Source: Corbicula japonica (lineage: Eukaryota > Mollusca > Bivalvia > Venerida > Cyrenidae). Taken from it: 64,000 nucleotides of DNA. Positions 12,743 through 22,777 of the stretch are shown piece by piece. The DNA is taken from positions 2,232,001-2,296,000 of the forward strand of contig JAZAYU010000010.1 of the NCBI GenBank assembly GCA_038501625.1, written 5' to 3'. The position numbers were made by a program, and so were the translations under genes. How positions within the stretch are numbered: the stretch's first letter is position 1; each line of letters starts with the position of its first letter. Under the pieces are notes generated by a model. It was not told the origin of the DNA and made no database searches. It saw only the letters and a program-made list of their open reading frames with translations.

Positions 12743-13201
12743 TCTCCATGAAATTGTCCTAAAGTGAGACAGTTCTCCATGAAATCGTCTTAAATGTAAA
12801 AAAAATGAACACAGAGGCTCCTATTAGCACAGGAAACGTTCTAAAGTGTTAAATAATGTATGCCGCACCCCGCAAACACAGCAAGGCGAAATCTAATTCT
12901 CTAAAGCTCCCAAAATCAGTCTGCAGACATTGCAGAGTTTTGACCCCTATGTCGCTATCCCTTCTTTCACGCTTCAACCACTGCATGGACAGACAAAAAC
13001 GGACCAGAAGCAGATGTCTGAAACAAGCGGCTAGGTGGTTATCTCATACACAATACCTATAATACAAGAAAATGTACTTACTTTACTGAATTAGTGGTCG
13101 ATGTAAACAAAACAATGCTGTTTTATCACCAATTGACACCACTCTCCATGAAATGGCCGTCTTAAAGCATCGATCTTCTTACTTTAGGTTAGACCCCTTG
13201 T
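12743..13201 (-). repeat. Right inverted arm with a 68-codon frame
   Basis: Inverted partner of 6,915-7,374. The plus-strand frame 12,856-13,062 encodes the matching 68-residue peptide ending WLSHTQYL, with a Cys-x2-Cys pair (CRHC) and a very basic middle (RQKRTRSR). I do not recognise a protein family. Confidence 0.85.
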
Positions 13202-14009
13202 AAAATACAAAATTCATTAATGCAGGGTGTCCAACGTATTTGGTTTTTGCGGAAAAGTAAGTGAGGGACATGTTCTGTGCGGAACAAAATGGCGGAATAT
13301 TTCGTTATTTTGTGTATTTCCGGAGATATTTTGACCTGGTAATCAGGTTTATATCACTGTTATCAAAATATAAATACGCCTATCCGGTGACCAGATGTGT
13401 AAGCTCCACTCGGGGTTTTAACCTATGTTTCTTTGTTAATGGTTCATTGGCAAAATCGGACTATACTTGGACTGTAGAAAAAATGTCACACTCCTAATAC
13501 GTCATTTTAAACTCACAGTTTCGCTGGTATAATTTAAATTACACATACAGTATGATATGAATAATCAGGTTATCGTTTTTTATTTGAATTCTTTCATGCG
13601 ACAACCAATCTTATTTTTAAGCATTATCAACAGAAGGGGAGGAAACATCCCGGAACAGCATCCTTTTGCATGCAACACTGTCGAAGAGGTAAGACAACTT
13701 GTACATGTTTGTTTATTTTAAAAACTTGACGGAGAAATTGTGAGATTGCTAAACACTAGTTGTTTAAAATATACAGAACACATCTGTCACTTGGAATTGT
13801 AGGAAGTGTGCTCAGGTAATTTCACTTTGTTCGGTACCAGTAACAGTTACTTTTATTAAAGAAAATGCTGAATTTGACTATGGGAATGTCAATTTCAAAT
13901 GGCGGTACCAAACATATTTGAACATATATATCAGTCCGCTTCTTCAGCTTAATTACCTAAATCAAAACTTTAAACCGAGGCCCATTGTAGAAGTGATATA
14001 CACTGCTCA
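13202..14009. other. Non-coding stretch, nothing identified
   Basis: A 78-codon frame (13,261-13,497) has no recognisable motif. No repeat shared elsewhere in the window was noticed before the R3 copy that starts near 14,010. Confidence 0.4.
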
Positions 14010-14430
14010 GAAGTTCTAAAAAAGTGAAATATGCTTATCAGGAAATGCCTCATTCTGAAGACACAGCCTCCCCACACAGCTAAGAAGAAGAGAAAGAGAG
14101 AGCATGGTTAATAAAATGATCAGCTTCAAGATAGACACCACAAACGATTAACAAAAATGAGAACCCGATGGGTTACCGCCTTAGAACGGTCAGTGGCAAA
14201 ACAATTTGCAACTGGGGTTTTAAACCAGGTTCTAGGGTGCAGCAACCACACTTTTGCCCCAACAGGTTCTCATATGATCAAATAAGTACAAGTTGTTTTG
14301 TTGAAATAACTCCAACCCATCCAATAGCTCAACAATTCTGCATGCAAAAGCACACAAACATATAATACATAAGAAGCTAATAGCATTGCAAAGCAAAGGG
14401 CGGGTAAGAATATTACATAGCAAATATGTC
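14010..14430 (-). repeat. R3 dispersed repeat, minus-strand copy
   Basis: It carries, in reverse, the R3 landmarks: GTGAAATATGC(A/T)TATCAGG, ACACAGC, AGAGAGAGCATGGTTAATAA, GACACCACAAAC, GAGAACCCGATGGGTTACCG, AACGGTCAGTGGCAAAACAA, GGGTGCAGCAACCACACTTT, then CATCCAATAGCTCAACAATT. R3 appears to be the 3' end of the reverse-transcriptase element described at 30,330-30,800 and 55,350-55,665. Confidence 0.75.
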
Positions 14431-14499
14431 GTTTAAAGAGATTCTACAGTTTATATTACTAATTTTGATAGATAAGAAAACATAATATTTTCGTCCTGA

Positions 14500-15360
14500 C
14501 AAATGAACAGGTCCCACTTGAAAAGTATTTAGAGTAGAGATATGGGACTTGTAGTCCATCAAGTAGATTTTGCCTTTAAATAAATATCTAATGACTTAAC
14601 TGGGGAGCCAATCCGTACTGCGACAGCGCCTTGCCATGCAATGCCGATTGCGCTACATATTAAGCTAACCGAGCAACCCTAAAAAAGTTGATTGGATAAC
14701 CCCGATAAACGTAATCATCACTACATGAAACCAGAAACCGATTACTTACTGAAAACAGTACTGACTATATGTACGGGGAGACTTTTCACGACCGCCACAA
14801 GTTTCAAACCGATACTACAAGTAGTTTTAAAGTTATGAAGTGCGTAAAAAGTTAAATTTACAGCAATATCTAGGAGAATGACTGCATACCTTGAACATTA
14901 GTTGTAATAGAGATATGGGAGTTGTTGAATATGATGTAGATTATCAATTTTGAAGGTTGATATCTTTAGTATTATCAAAGACATGGGCCAAGTGCATAAA
15001 AGCGTTAATGCATAATCTTAGTGGAAAATTGCAGAATTAAAAAAATATTTGCAATACAGTTATACGTAGTCTTGTTTGTTATGAAGGTGAATATTACAAG
15101 TTTCGAACTTATATCATAACTAGTTTCAAAGTTATAGACCAAGTGCACAAAATGTTATAAAATGTAAACTGGGATATAACTTAAAATATATTTTTAGCAA
15201 AGCTATGGGTACTATTGGTAATGATGTAGAATTTGATGGTGAATAAATTGTTTTTAGTTTAAAGTTGATACCTTAAGTAGTTTCAAAGTTATAGACCAAG
15301 TGTATAAAAACGCCTAAAGCGTAGGCTGACGCTATGGTGAGTTGTATAGCTCTACTATTC
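14500..15360. repeat. Divergent tandem repeat (AAGTTATAGACCAAGTG motif)
   Basis: The phrase GTTTCAAAGTTATAGACCAAGTG recurs at about 15,122 and 15,280, with related versions at 14,825 and 14,975 and AGAGATATGGGA at 14,536 and 14,910. That gives units of roughly 150-170 bp. The block ends in AGGCTGACGCTATGGTGAGT, a tail resembling other bivalve dispersed repeats. A tRNA-like stretch at about 14,610-14,690 (minus) is too degraded to call. Confidence 0.5.
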
Positions 15361-15559
15361 AGCTTAAATTTGTCCTAAATTTTGATTCTACGGTAACACC
15401 TTCCGACGAAATGGAAAGAGGAAAGTTACAGAAATCATTTATGCTTTTGATCAGGCAGATCGATGCATAACACGGACAGGGACAGAAATCGTTTATGCAC
15501 TTGATCAAGGAGATCGGTGCATTGCATAACTCGGGCAGGCACAGAAATCGTGACAAATC

Positions 15560-15948
15560 TAAGTTATGTACCATTGTTTATTGTCATCGTGTTCTTGCTG
15601 ATTTTACCCCAGGAGCTCTGGTCTCGGTAAGATCACTGAGTACCTACAATTTGCCTTTGCAATGCTATTTGCTTCTTATGTTTTATATGTTTGTGTGCTT
15701 TTGCATGTAACATTGTTGAGCCGATGGGTGGGTTGGAGTTATTTCACCAAGACAACTTGTGCTTGTTTTGTGATACGAGAATCTGTTGGGGCAAGTGTGA
15801 GGTTGGTGCACCCTAGAACCTGGTTTAAACCCCCAAGTGGCAATTTGTTTTGCCACTGACTGTTCCAAGGCGGTATTCTCAAAGGTTCTCTTCTTCGTTA
15901 ATTGTTTGTGGCGTTCTATTTGAATTCACATACTTATATAAAAACATG

Positions 15949-16032
<84 letters not shown>

Positions 16033-16095
16033 GTTTCGCTGCGTGGGGAGGCTGTGTTTTTTTAGTGTGGGGATTCCTGATATGCATATATTACT
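15560..16095 (+). repeat. R3 dispersed repeat, fullest plus-strand copy
   Basis: It runs from TGTCATCGTGTTCTTGCTGA through CCCCAGGAGCTCTGGTCTC, GATGGGTGGGTTGGAGTTAT, GGGGCAAGTGTGAGGTTGGT, CCTAGAACCTGGTTTAAACC, GCCACTGACTGTTCCAAGGC, a long (CT)n tract, then TGTGGGGAGGCTGTG and CCTGATATGCATAT. Other copies lie at 14,010, 28,815, 29,935, 43,715, 54,850, 55,740 and 56,250. Confidence 0.8.
15952..16030 (+). repeat. (CT)n microsatellite, ~40 units
   Basis: Nearly perfect CT dinucleotide run inside R3. The frames of Ser-Leu repeats across it are not genes. Confidence 0.98.
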
Positions 16096-17790
16096 TTTTT
16101 ATGCTTACAGTGCATAATTACAAAATTTAATGTCCTATCTCAAAACGGTGAATAAATTACACAATAAAGAGAGTAACAGTGAATAAGAAGCTTGTGACAT
16201 AAGATTTTATTTTACTAAATAAAGGATGGGCCATAACTGGACAAAGGAAAACATATTTTCATTACAGCCATCCAGATAACATCCCTGATGATAAATACAA
16301 GTTTTAAAGTAACCAACAAGACAGTATTCAAGTCTAAATAAATTAAAATTAACAAATGACCATAACTATCGAGGAAATCATTTTTTCTTGCAAATATCTA
16401 CCAGATCATCTATACAAGTTTGAGATAGTTAATGAGGTGTTCGTCCACAAACTTTTATTACTGAAATTAACAAAGGGACCTAATTCCAATAGGAATTCGT
16501 TGCACGAACACTTCTTTTGTTTATGACCGAACATCTAGACATGCAAAATTTAAAGAATCCGTCGGAAATTAAATAAAGAATTATTATCACAAAATTCTGG
16601 AGGACATATAGATGATACTAAGAAGGACGTATAGACATGTGGACAAATGCAACTCTATATGCCTCCTATTCTATTGGGCATAGGAATCTTAATATAAAAC
16701 AGTTTATTACTCTATCATATACATGAACTTGACTAACATATTTTGATAACAAACTGTTGGCATGAGCAAAAAAATTTTGGAGTTTGATGAAGAAATTTTA
16801 TAAAATGGCAGTTAAGATATTATTAAGTTAATATAATATACAGTATAAATTGAAATATGCTTTGTCTTCTCCTTTTATATGATAAACTGGATAGTTTTGA
16901 TACCTACCTTTTAACAGGTATATCACAAGAAATAATCTAGTATTCCGAAGCTGCCAACCCGTAACATAACTGAATAGCCTTTCATGAAGATATTTCGTGA
17001 CCTGCAGACAGAAGCTCGATCACCAATTCTGGCGCACACATTACTAAATCAAACGAGATTAATTGTCAAATTATATTAATCTGTCAAAGGTGCTTAATTA
17101 CAAGATCATTAAACAAGTTTATAGATATTCTATAGTCCGATTTTACGCGCTGAGCCGTGAATGCACTTTGGTATTTATAGATTTTTGGAATATTCCACAA
17201 AATAGGGAAGTTAGATTTTCCTATCATAGCCTATACTGTGGAAATTGTACTATATGTAACAAACGGTTTCATAGCCGTGGCAGTAACGCTCCTGATTTCT
17301 GATAATGTGTCATAAGGGTTGTGTGTTCGAATCATGTGAGCGGATCTTATTTTTTAATGTCATTCTTTTCATTACATTCATGTAGACACCGACAAAAATG
17401 CCATAAAACCGTGCAAATTTCGGGTAAGCTTTTCATCAAGTAAGTTGATAAGATGTCGCGATCGAAACTTACTCAAAACACAGTTTTCGAACGATGCCAA
17501 AACGTTGTACAAAATGGTTTTGAAAAGAAAAGAAAGAGAATGTAATGAAGGTTCCATTAAATAAAATTGTTTACAGAAAGTCAGGATTCACAACTGTCAG
17601 CGCCCCTTTGGGGCAGATGTGTAAGGGGGTCGGCAAGCTGCTCAACAAAAATATAGTTTAAAAAATGTACATGAATAAAATTAAAGGGCTTTGCAAAAAA
17701 TAATTATAAACCAACAATTAACTAAATAATATCATGCGAACTAAATTAATATTTAAAAAAGTAAATGAAAGACAAAAATAAGAAGGTTAC
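16096..17790. other. Non-coding stretch with weak repeats
   Basis: No gene recognised. A 79-codon frame at 17,063-17,302 has no motif. A tRNA-like B box (GTGTTCGAATCATG) sits at about 17,325, but its A box is poor. CCTATTCTATTGGGCATAGG near 16,664-16,683 forms a short imperfect hairpin. Confidence 0.4.
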
Positions 17791-17796
17791 TTTTAT

Positions 17797-17868
17797 TGGA
17801 TTCGAACTTGCAACGTTTTGCATCATAGTTCGAGATCCTTATCCACTGAGCTATTTCGCCGTGACTGA
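17797..17868 (-). ncRNA. tRNA-like pseudogene or SINE head
   Basis: On the minus strand TAGCTCAGTGG fits the RNA polymerase III A box (TRGYNNARNNG) perfectly, and AGTTCGAATCC fits the B box with one mismatch, 45-50 bases apart as in tRNA genes. The anticodon and acceptor stems do not pair well. It is best read as a tRNA pseudogene or the promoter of a SINE. Confidence 0.5.
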
Positions 17869-18328
17869 CTATTTGCTGATTTGAACAGGTTTTAATGTCA
17901 TATAAGTTAAGTAAATTAACGGTACCTTTGTAAATTGACGTACTTTAGGATTATAACAATGGACTTGTCCAAAAGGTCACAGCTCACGGGTCAAAATCTA
18001 ACTATACCAGAGATAAATATTATTTTTTGTTCAATAACCATTATATAATAAACCTGTGAAAATTAAAACAACAGGACAGTACCGGCTGACTAGGTAGCAC
18101 ATATGTATCTTAAAAGTTGATATTATTCAATCATTATGCAAATTGCGTAACAAAAAACATAATATTTGTTCTCGGACATAATGTACAGCTGAGTAACTAA
18201 ATGGTACATTTCTTCTGCTTTCAAACATTTAATATAATAATATTTACCAATTTGAGAAAAATAAAGACTGATATGGTAAATGTAAAATTATCCTAAGAAA
18301 AACTAGATTGGTGTTCAGTTGAACACTT

Positions 18329-18584
18329 GTGTCGCCATCGGGTACTTTGTCAAAATAAAAAATCTAAGTACAAAAGGGGCATAACAAATGTGTCCAGGAC
18401 CTAAAGAATTTGGCAGCATCATGTCCCTGTTGTCATAAGCAATATAATTTTAAAGTTTGATGAAGAAATATTAAGAAATTGCAAAGTTATAGCCAACGTT
18501 AAGTTTTCGCGAGAGACCGACAGACGGACGGATGGACGGACAAAGCGATCTTTATGTATCGCCGTTTCTTCGAAATGGCGACAC
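18329..18584. mobile_element. Short repeat with GTGTCGCCAT / ATGGCGACAC ends
   Basis: The ends GTGTCGCCAT (18,329) and ATGGCGACAC (18,575) are perfect inverted repeats of 10 bp. The interior has GACAGACGGACGGATGGACG near 18,520, the same style of tail as the 1-1,590 array. It is a small MITE-like dispersed repeat. Confidence 0.6.
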
Positions 18585-18845
18585 AACAAGACAATGTATC
18601 CGATTTCTTGTCTATCATTGAAAAATGAATTTTATACGTATATGACAATTTCTCATATGCAAATTTCACTTTTATATTTCACTTGTTTATGTCTGTTAAG
18701 AAACAATTGAAGGTTTGAAAAAAAAACAAATATAAAAAGAAAATGGATCTTCGTTATGACCAACTACTTGGTTCATTTATATTCCTTATTAAGGTTTTAT
18801 CAGGGGTAGCAATCACGTGGTAAAATGTTTTGGTACCAAGCACTA

Positions 18846-18876
18846 GAAAATGGCGGCGCCCAGTAAAACGGTAAGT
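18846..18876 (+). CDS. Possible first exon inside the hAT-like end (start + donor)
   Basis: An ATG in ACTAGAAAATGGCGGCG context opens seven codons (MAAPSKT) followed at once by a consensus splice donor, GTAAGTATTT. The mirror-image end of the element keeps the same design on the minus strand (near 22,574-22,545: MEAPSET then GTAAGTATTT). Exon 2 candidate 19,448-19,585 begins in phase 2 while this exon ends in phase 0, so the two cannot join directly and another exon would be needed. The AAAATGGCGGC core also fits a YY1-type promoter element, which is the alternative explanation for its conservation. Confidence 0.3.
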
Positions 18877-19447
18877 ATTTTTTACTTGTTTGTCTCGAAT
18901 ATTACATAAATAAATTTTCAAACATAGTCTATTTTCCAGCAACCAATTTTCCCCGCATTTTGATACCTTACTTATGCAAAACAGTGCTAAAGTTTGCCTG
19001 GAATGCTCGTCACAAAATTGAATCGATGAAAAAATAGCTACAGAAATTTATGAACCAAGCCCGAACTGTCTATTTTTTTCTGAAAAGAAAATCGACGTAA
19101 ACATACGCAGAAAGTTTTGCACACCTACTCATTTAAACTGCGCGTATACCTGCAGCTTGGTTTCCAAGACTGTGTAGGCGTTTCGGATAAATCATGCTAC
19201 ATTCAAATTTTGAACCAAGCACTCATGCAATATTTTCAGAACCAAGCACTTGCCAAATGATGTTTACAATTATTTCTGATTTGAAGAGCCTCTTTCAAAA
19301 CGTTACACTTTCCACAAACATTGCATGCTCCTTTTTTACTTAATTTATTACGCATTGAAAGCATATTTGTTTTTGTTCCTAAAGAGTTAAAAATACTGTT
19401 TGAGACATTTATATTAAGGTGCATATAGAGTTTTATTTTCTTTGCAG

Positions 19448-19585
19448 ACAATTTGCTTACTGTACGTCAAAGGAGAAAGTTTACCTAGTTGTTGACGAAA
19501 GCTACGACAGTAGTGATACTCATAACGAATTGTGCAGAGTGTGCAAGAATGAATGTGACGTTTTACCCAACTGCATTTTAACAAG
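19448..19585 (+). CDS. Putative internal exon, cysteine-rich, unknown protein
   Basis: A pyrimidine-rich tract ending TTTCTTTGCAG precedes an open segment encoding about 45 residues with LCRVCKNECDVLPNC. The frame reaches ACAAG followed by GTCGGG, a possible donor in phase 2. The next segment (19,728) starts with the one base needed to complete the codon, so the two joined segments keep frame. The cysteine cluster (C-x2-C-x3-C-x5-C) suggests a small metal-binding module, but no family is recognised. It lies inside the hAT-like element and may be captured host sequence. Confidence 0.4.
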
Positions 19586-19727
19586 GTCGGGAAAATTCAG
19601 TTAACCTCTATGATTCCCTTTTCTTTTAAATCTAAATGATTTTAACAAGCATTTTGTTAACATGTAATACATGCACTTTGATGTTATTTCGTATTCAGCT
19701 TATTTTGTCTGTAATTAAAATTTACAG

Positions 19728-19866
19728 AGACCACGTGTTTGATTCGTCAACGCGCATACGACTACCGGGATGGGTGAAGCTAGCAACGGAATCAACAGAT
19801 AGAAATGCTACGCTTAATGGGGACGCTTGGTTTACATTGGGAGAAAGCCCGACGAAACGACTCTAA
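19728..19866 (+). CDS. Putative terminal exon, unknown protein
   Basis: It follows an acceptor AAAATTTACAG and reads in phase from 19,448-19,585 to a TAA at 19,864-19,866, adding about 46 residues (RIRLPGWVKL and GDAWFTLGES are the most protein-like stretches). Two AATAAA signals follow at 19,896 and 19,910, as expected for a last exon. Phase agreement plus the polyadenylation signals make a real short transcript plausible. Function is unknown. Confidence 0.4.
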
Positions 19867-20261
19867 AATGTTAGCAACGAAAATGATGGGTCTGGAATAA
19901 ATATTCTTAAATAAAGAATGTTGTAAATTGCAATGGATTTCAATGTGCACCGTTTACACTCTTCAGACTCTTCAATGTGACAGTGATGTGATTTTTTGAT
20001 CTTGTACGTTCTGCTTTCTGCATATGTTAATTCATAAAATTAAATTTTCTTTCTTTTGCTTAACTGAAAAATACTTGGTTAGAATGTATCACTTTTATTC
20101 AATCAAAGAAGACATTTTATATTATAACAAAACATTAATGAACAAACATGATCGCAGTTTATTAACTGAGTGTTAATATAAATTGTAGCACATACTATTG
20201 TATATAAAAGTTGTATTAAAGCAATACAATGTTATTTTCATGGAGTAAATACATGCATACA

Positions 20262-20375
20262 TTCTTTTCTTTTCGGTGTGGCTGGGTAAGGTCTCCTGCG
20301 GTAGAGAAAGCCCTCTTACATTGGGCACATTTGTGATTTTCCCTTCACCATGGACACAACCTCTGAAATAAAGAG
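20262..20375 (-). pseudogene. C2H2 zinc-finger fragment, broken
   Basis: Read on the minus strand, one frame gives HKCAQCKRAFSTAGDLTQ, the first two thirds of a classical C2H2 finger (Cys-x2-Cys, Phe and Leu at the usual spacing). The zinc-binding His is displaced by one residue (QPH), and a one-base shift separates it from an HGEGK linker-like stretch just upstream. It is a short relic of a finger array, with no neighbouring intact fingers. Confidence 0.45.
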
Positions 20376-20811
20376 TAGTTGTTTACTTTAACTATTAGTA
20401 ACTTTAAAATTTTTATATAAGATTTTTTGCAGACTTGTCTAAAGTGTATTTCAAACCTTGGAATCGAAATCCCAGGGCTGCAGGTTACGTAAAAGATGGG
20501 AAATGCATAGGATACTTCTAAGGAATCCTTAACAGATCAGCTCTTTGGTAAAGTGTTTATGAGCTTCAGTCGAATGTATAAACTCTAATTCAATTTAGTA
20601 AACCAAATGATAAACGATTGATTGATTTATAGTACGATATCATTAGGTTGACAGTCACGAAACAAATTTATTAATTTAAATATTGTCCACCAGCAAATAA
20701 TACAAATAAGATCATGTTCAGTTATACAAACAGGGTATCACGTGCCTGTCTACTTATCCATAATAAGTTATACATTTTAATCTTGTGCCAATATTTGCCT
20801 TCCATACATAT

Positions 20812-21370
20812 GTACTAAGTTAATAGTACTTCTAAAGTTACTTTTGTTTTAATATTTCGGCCATTTTAAAGATAGGTGGTTTCAATATCCCAGCCAATAA
20901 GGTTTTGGATATTGTCCAATCACCCCTAAGGATATACTTCCTGCTTTTTAAATTCTGCCTTTAGCATTGCCTGTGATATGCAGGATTTGTTTTCTAAGAT
21001 CCCCTGTCAAAATTCTATTCTGTTTAATTCCGCCCATTGTTTTCTCGTTAAGGGCAAACCCATTCTTTTATCTGAGGAACATACGCCGCTGAACATGGAA
21101 TGGTATTAATCTGAAAATACCTCATTGAAGGTTCCATGTTCACCGCCATATGCATACCATCCTTTGGGATGGATCAAAATTGTACTGTTTATTGGTGTAA
21201 ATATTGATTTGCGCTCAACCCGGGGATAGGCGGCGTGGGCAGTAATATGCAATCCCATTACTGCCCATGAACAGGCTCAATCAAACCGAGCCTGCAGTAT
21301 TTTCATAATTGTCGTGTTCGGTGGCTTTCAAAGTTCCCTTTTATCTATTTGAAAGTACGGAAAATGTATA
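20812..21370 (+). repeat. R1 dispersed repeat, long copy
   Basis: Landmarks in order: ACTTCTAAAGTTA, TTTTAATATTTCGGCC, CAGCCAATA, TTGTCCAATCACCCTAAGGATAT-like, CCCATTCTTTTATCTGAGG, CATACCATCCTTTGGGATGG, CTCAACCCGGGGATAGGCGG, TTACTGCCCATGAACAGGCT, GCCTGCAGTATTTTCAT, GTCGTGTTCGGTGGCTTTCA. Related copies lie at 6,620, 24,035 (minus), 26,385 (minus), 37,815, 53,345 (minus) and 57,118 (minus). Confidence 0.75.
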
Positions 21371-21698
21371 TCAATCTATTGTCTTTTACATCTGTGCCTA
21401 CAGTTTTAAGGGTCGAGAGTTCAAATTTGGTATTTCCGTGTTATCTCTTACTTTTGGTCATGTTTTAAAAAAGACATTCACTAGTATCTTTTATTATAAA
21501 TCCTAAAACATATTTTAAAAAATTGAAATTAAATTTGTATTCTTCGTGCAAGATCATACTTTTCGGTTCCACATACTGTGACGTTTAACCAATACTCGTT
21601 TATTACGGCATTTAATTGTTAACACACTTCATAGTTGGGACGTTGCACTTAGCGCCGCCATTTGCTAGTGTTTGGTACCAAAACATTGTACCACGTGA

Positions 21699-21887
21699 AT
21701 CCTACCCCTGAATTTTGTGAAGCGGAACTGGCCAGTTCTAGTGGATTATAAGGCTACAGAACTAAAGTTTAAAGAATACACAAATATCATTCCGGAAAAA
21801 GGTGAAGTTTTCATAACTGGCGACAATAAGGTCGGGATATTCTGTACTTCACTACTGAAAGAAGAGAAAAGAAAAAGAGTTCATTGA
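21699..21887 (+). CDS. Exon-like frame between two hAT-like ends
   Basis: The 183 bp between the right-type end at 21,710 and the left-type end at 21,894 are open throughout. They read about 59 residues (YKATELKFKEYTNIIPEKGE and VFITGDNKVGIF are the most protein-like parts) to a TGA at 21,885-21,887. Composition and lack of stops look coding. An upstream in-frame TGA lies within the transposon end, so the true 5' limit is unknown. No family is recognised. It may be the tail of a gene interrupted or captured by the flanking element. Confidence 0.3.
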   Translation: MLPLNFVKRNWPVLVDYKATELKFKEYTNIIPEKGEVFITGDNKVGIFCTSLLKEEKRKRVH

Positions 21888-22777
21888 ATTTCACAGGGGT
21901 AAGAATCACGTGGTAGCCTCTACAACGTTTTGGTACCAAGCACTAGAAAATGGCGGCTATTTATTAAACGAGCCACATTTGAATGAATAGTTTACCTGTG
22001 ACGTGTTTAGTGACTTAAGCTGTAAAACACTAAGCTACAGCATCTGTAAGGTGCGGCACCAGAATGCTTTCTTCCGTGCACGCTCATCACGTTTTTTTGT
22101 TTTGTAAGCTTTTTCGCAATGTTTGCATAACATCATCTGTATTGACACATGAAATCTGTTAGTGTTTGGTTCTGAAAATATTTCATGAGTGCTTGGTTCA
22201 AAATTTGAATTAGCACGATTTCTCCAAAATGCCTACACGGTCTTGGAAACCAAGCTGCAGGTACACCATCAAGTACAAGCACAGTTTATTTGAGTAAGTG
22301 TGCAAAACTTTCTGCGTATGTTTACGTCGAATTTTTTTTTTCCAGAAAAATGACAGTTCGGGCTTGGTTCATAAATTTCTGTAGCTATTTTTTCATCGAT
22401 TCAAATTTTGTGACAAACATTCCAGGCAAACATTAGCACTGTTTTGCATAAGTTAGGTATCGAAATGCGGGGAAAATTGGTTGCTGGAAAATAGGCTATG
22501 TTTGAAAATTTATTTATGTAACATTCAAAACAAACAAGTAGAAAATACTTACCGTTTCACTGGGCGCCTCCATTTTCTAGTGCTTGGTACCAAAAGATTG
22601 TACCAAGTGATTTCTACCCCTGTAAAAGTGAGTGTTTGGTAAGCTTTTATTTCCTTTTTCATTTTTTTGGATAAGGTAAAATATTACCCAGAATGCCACA
22701 AGTTATATGGCATCTAGAATTGAAACAAAATAGCTAGGGGTGCATTCCACAAGATCCCAAAAGATGAAGATGTATGT

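Larger units (their letters stand above)
6915..13201. mobile_element. 6.3-kb element with ~460-bp inverted ends
   Basis: The arms at 6,915-7,374 and 12,743-13,201 are inverted copies with only scattered mismatches. The outer terminus is ACAAGGGGTCTAACCTAAAG in both. The interior holds no transposase I can recognise. It contains a possible basic protein frame (7,337-7,723), a copy of repeat R2 (9,813-10,760) and a smaller inverted-repeat element (about 11,105-12,340). TTTCATGGAGA recurs at both edges of the arms. No clear target duplication is visible: flanks are CTAAA on the left and AAAAT on the right. It could be a non-autonomous DNA transposon or an ordinary inverted duplication. Confidence 0.65.
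18801..22622. mobile_element. hAT-like composite element, CAGGGGTAG termini
   Basis: Four ends of one family occur: left-type at 18,801 and 21,894, right-type at 21,710 and 22,622. Each reads CAGGGGTA(G/A)..CAC(G/T)TGGTA..TTTTGGTACCAAGCACTAG (or the reverse). The outer ends, 18,801-19,255 and 22,150-22,622, are inverted copies over about 450 bp. CAGGGG termini are typical of the hAT superfamily. No hAT transposase was found and no matching 8-bp target duplication is evident. The simplest reading is two related non-autonomous elements (18,801-21,710 and 21,894-22,622) or one element split by rearrangement. R1 and exon-like segments lie within. Confidence 0.65.

Noticed and set aside
15850..16117. 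Frames rich in Ser-Leu across the CT tract
   Set aside because: They are translations of a (CT)n microsatellite; the same happens at 56,214-56,536 and 37,581-37,805.
17265..17350. tRNA gene on the + strand
   Set aside because: A B-box-like GTGTTCGAATC is present, but the A box and stems are poor.
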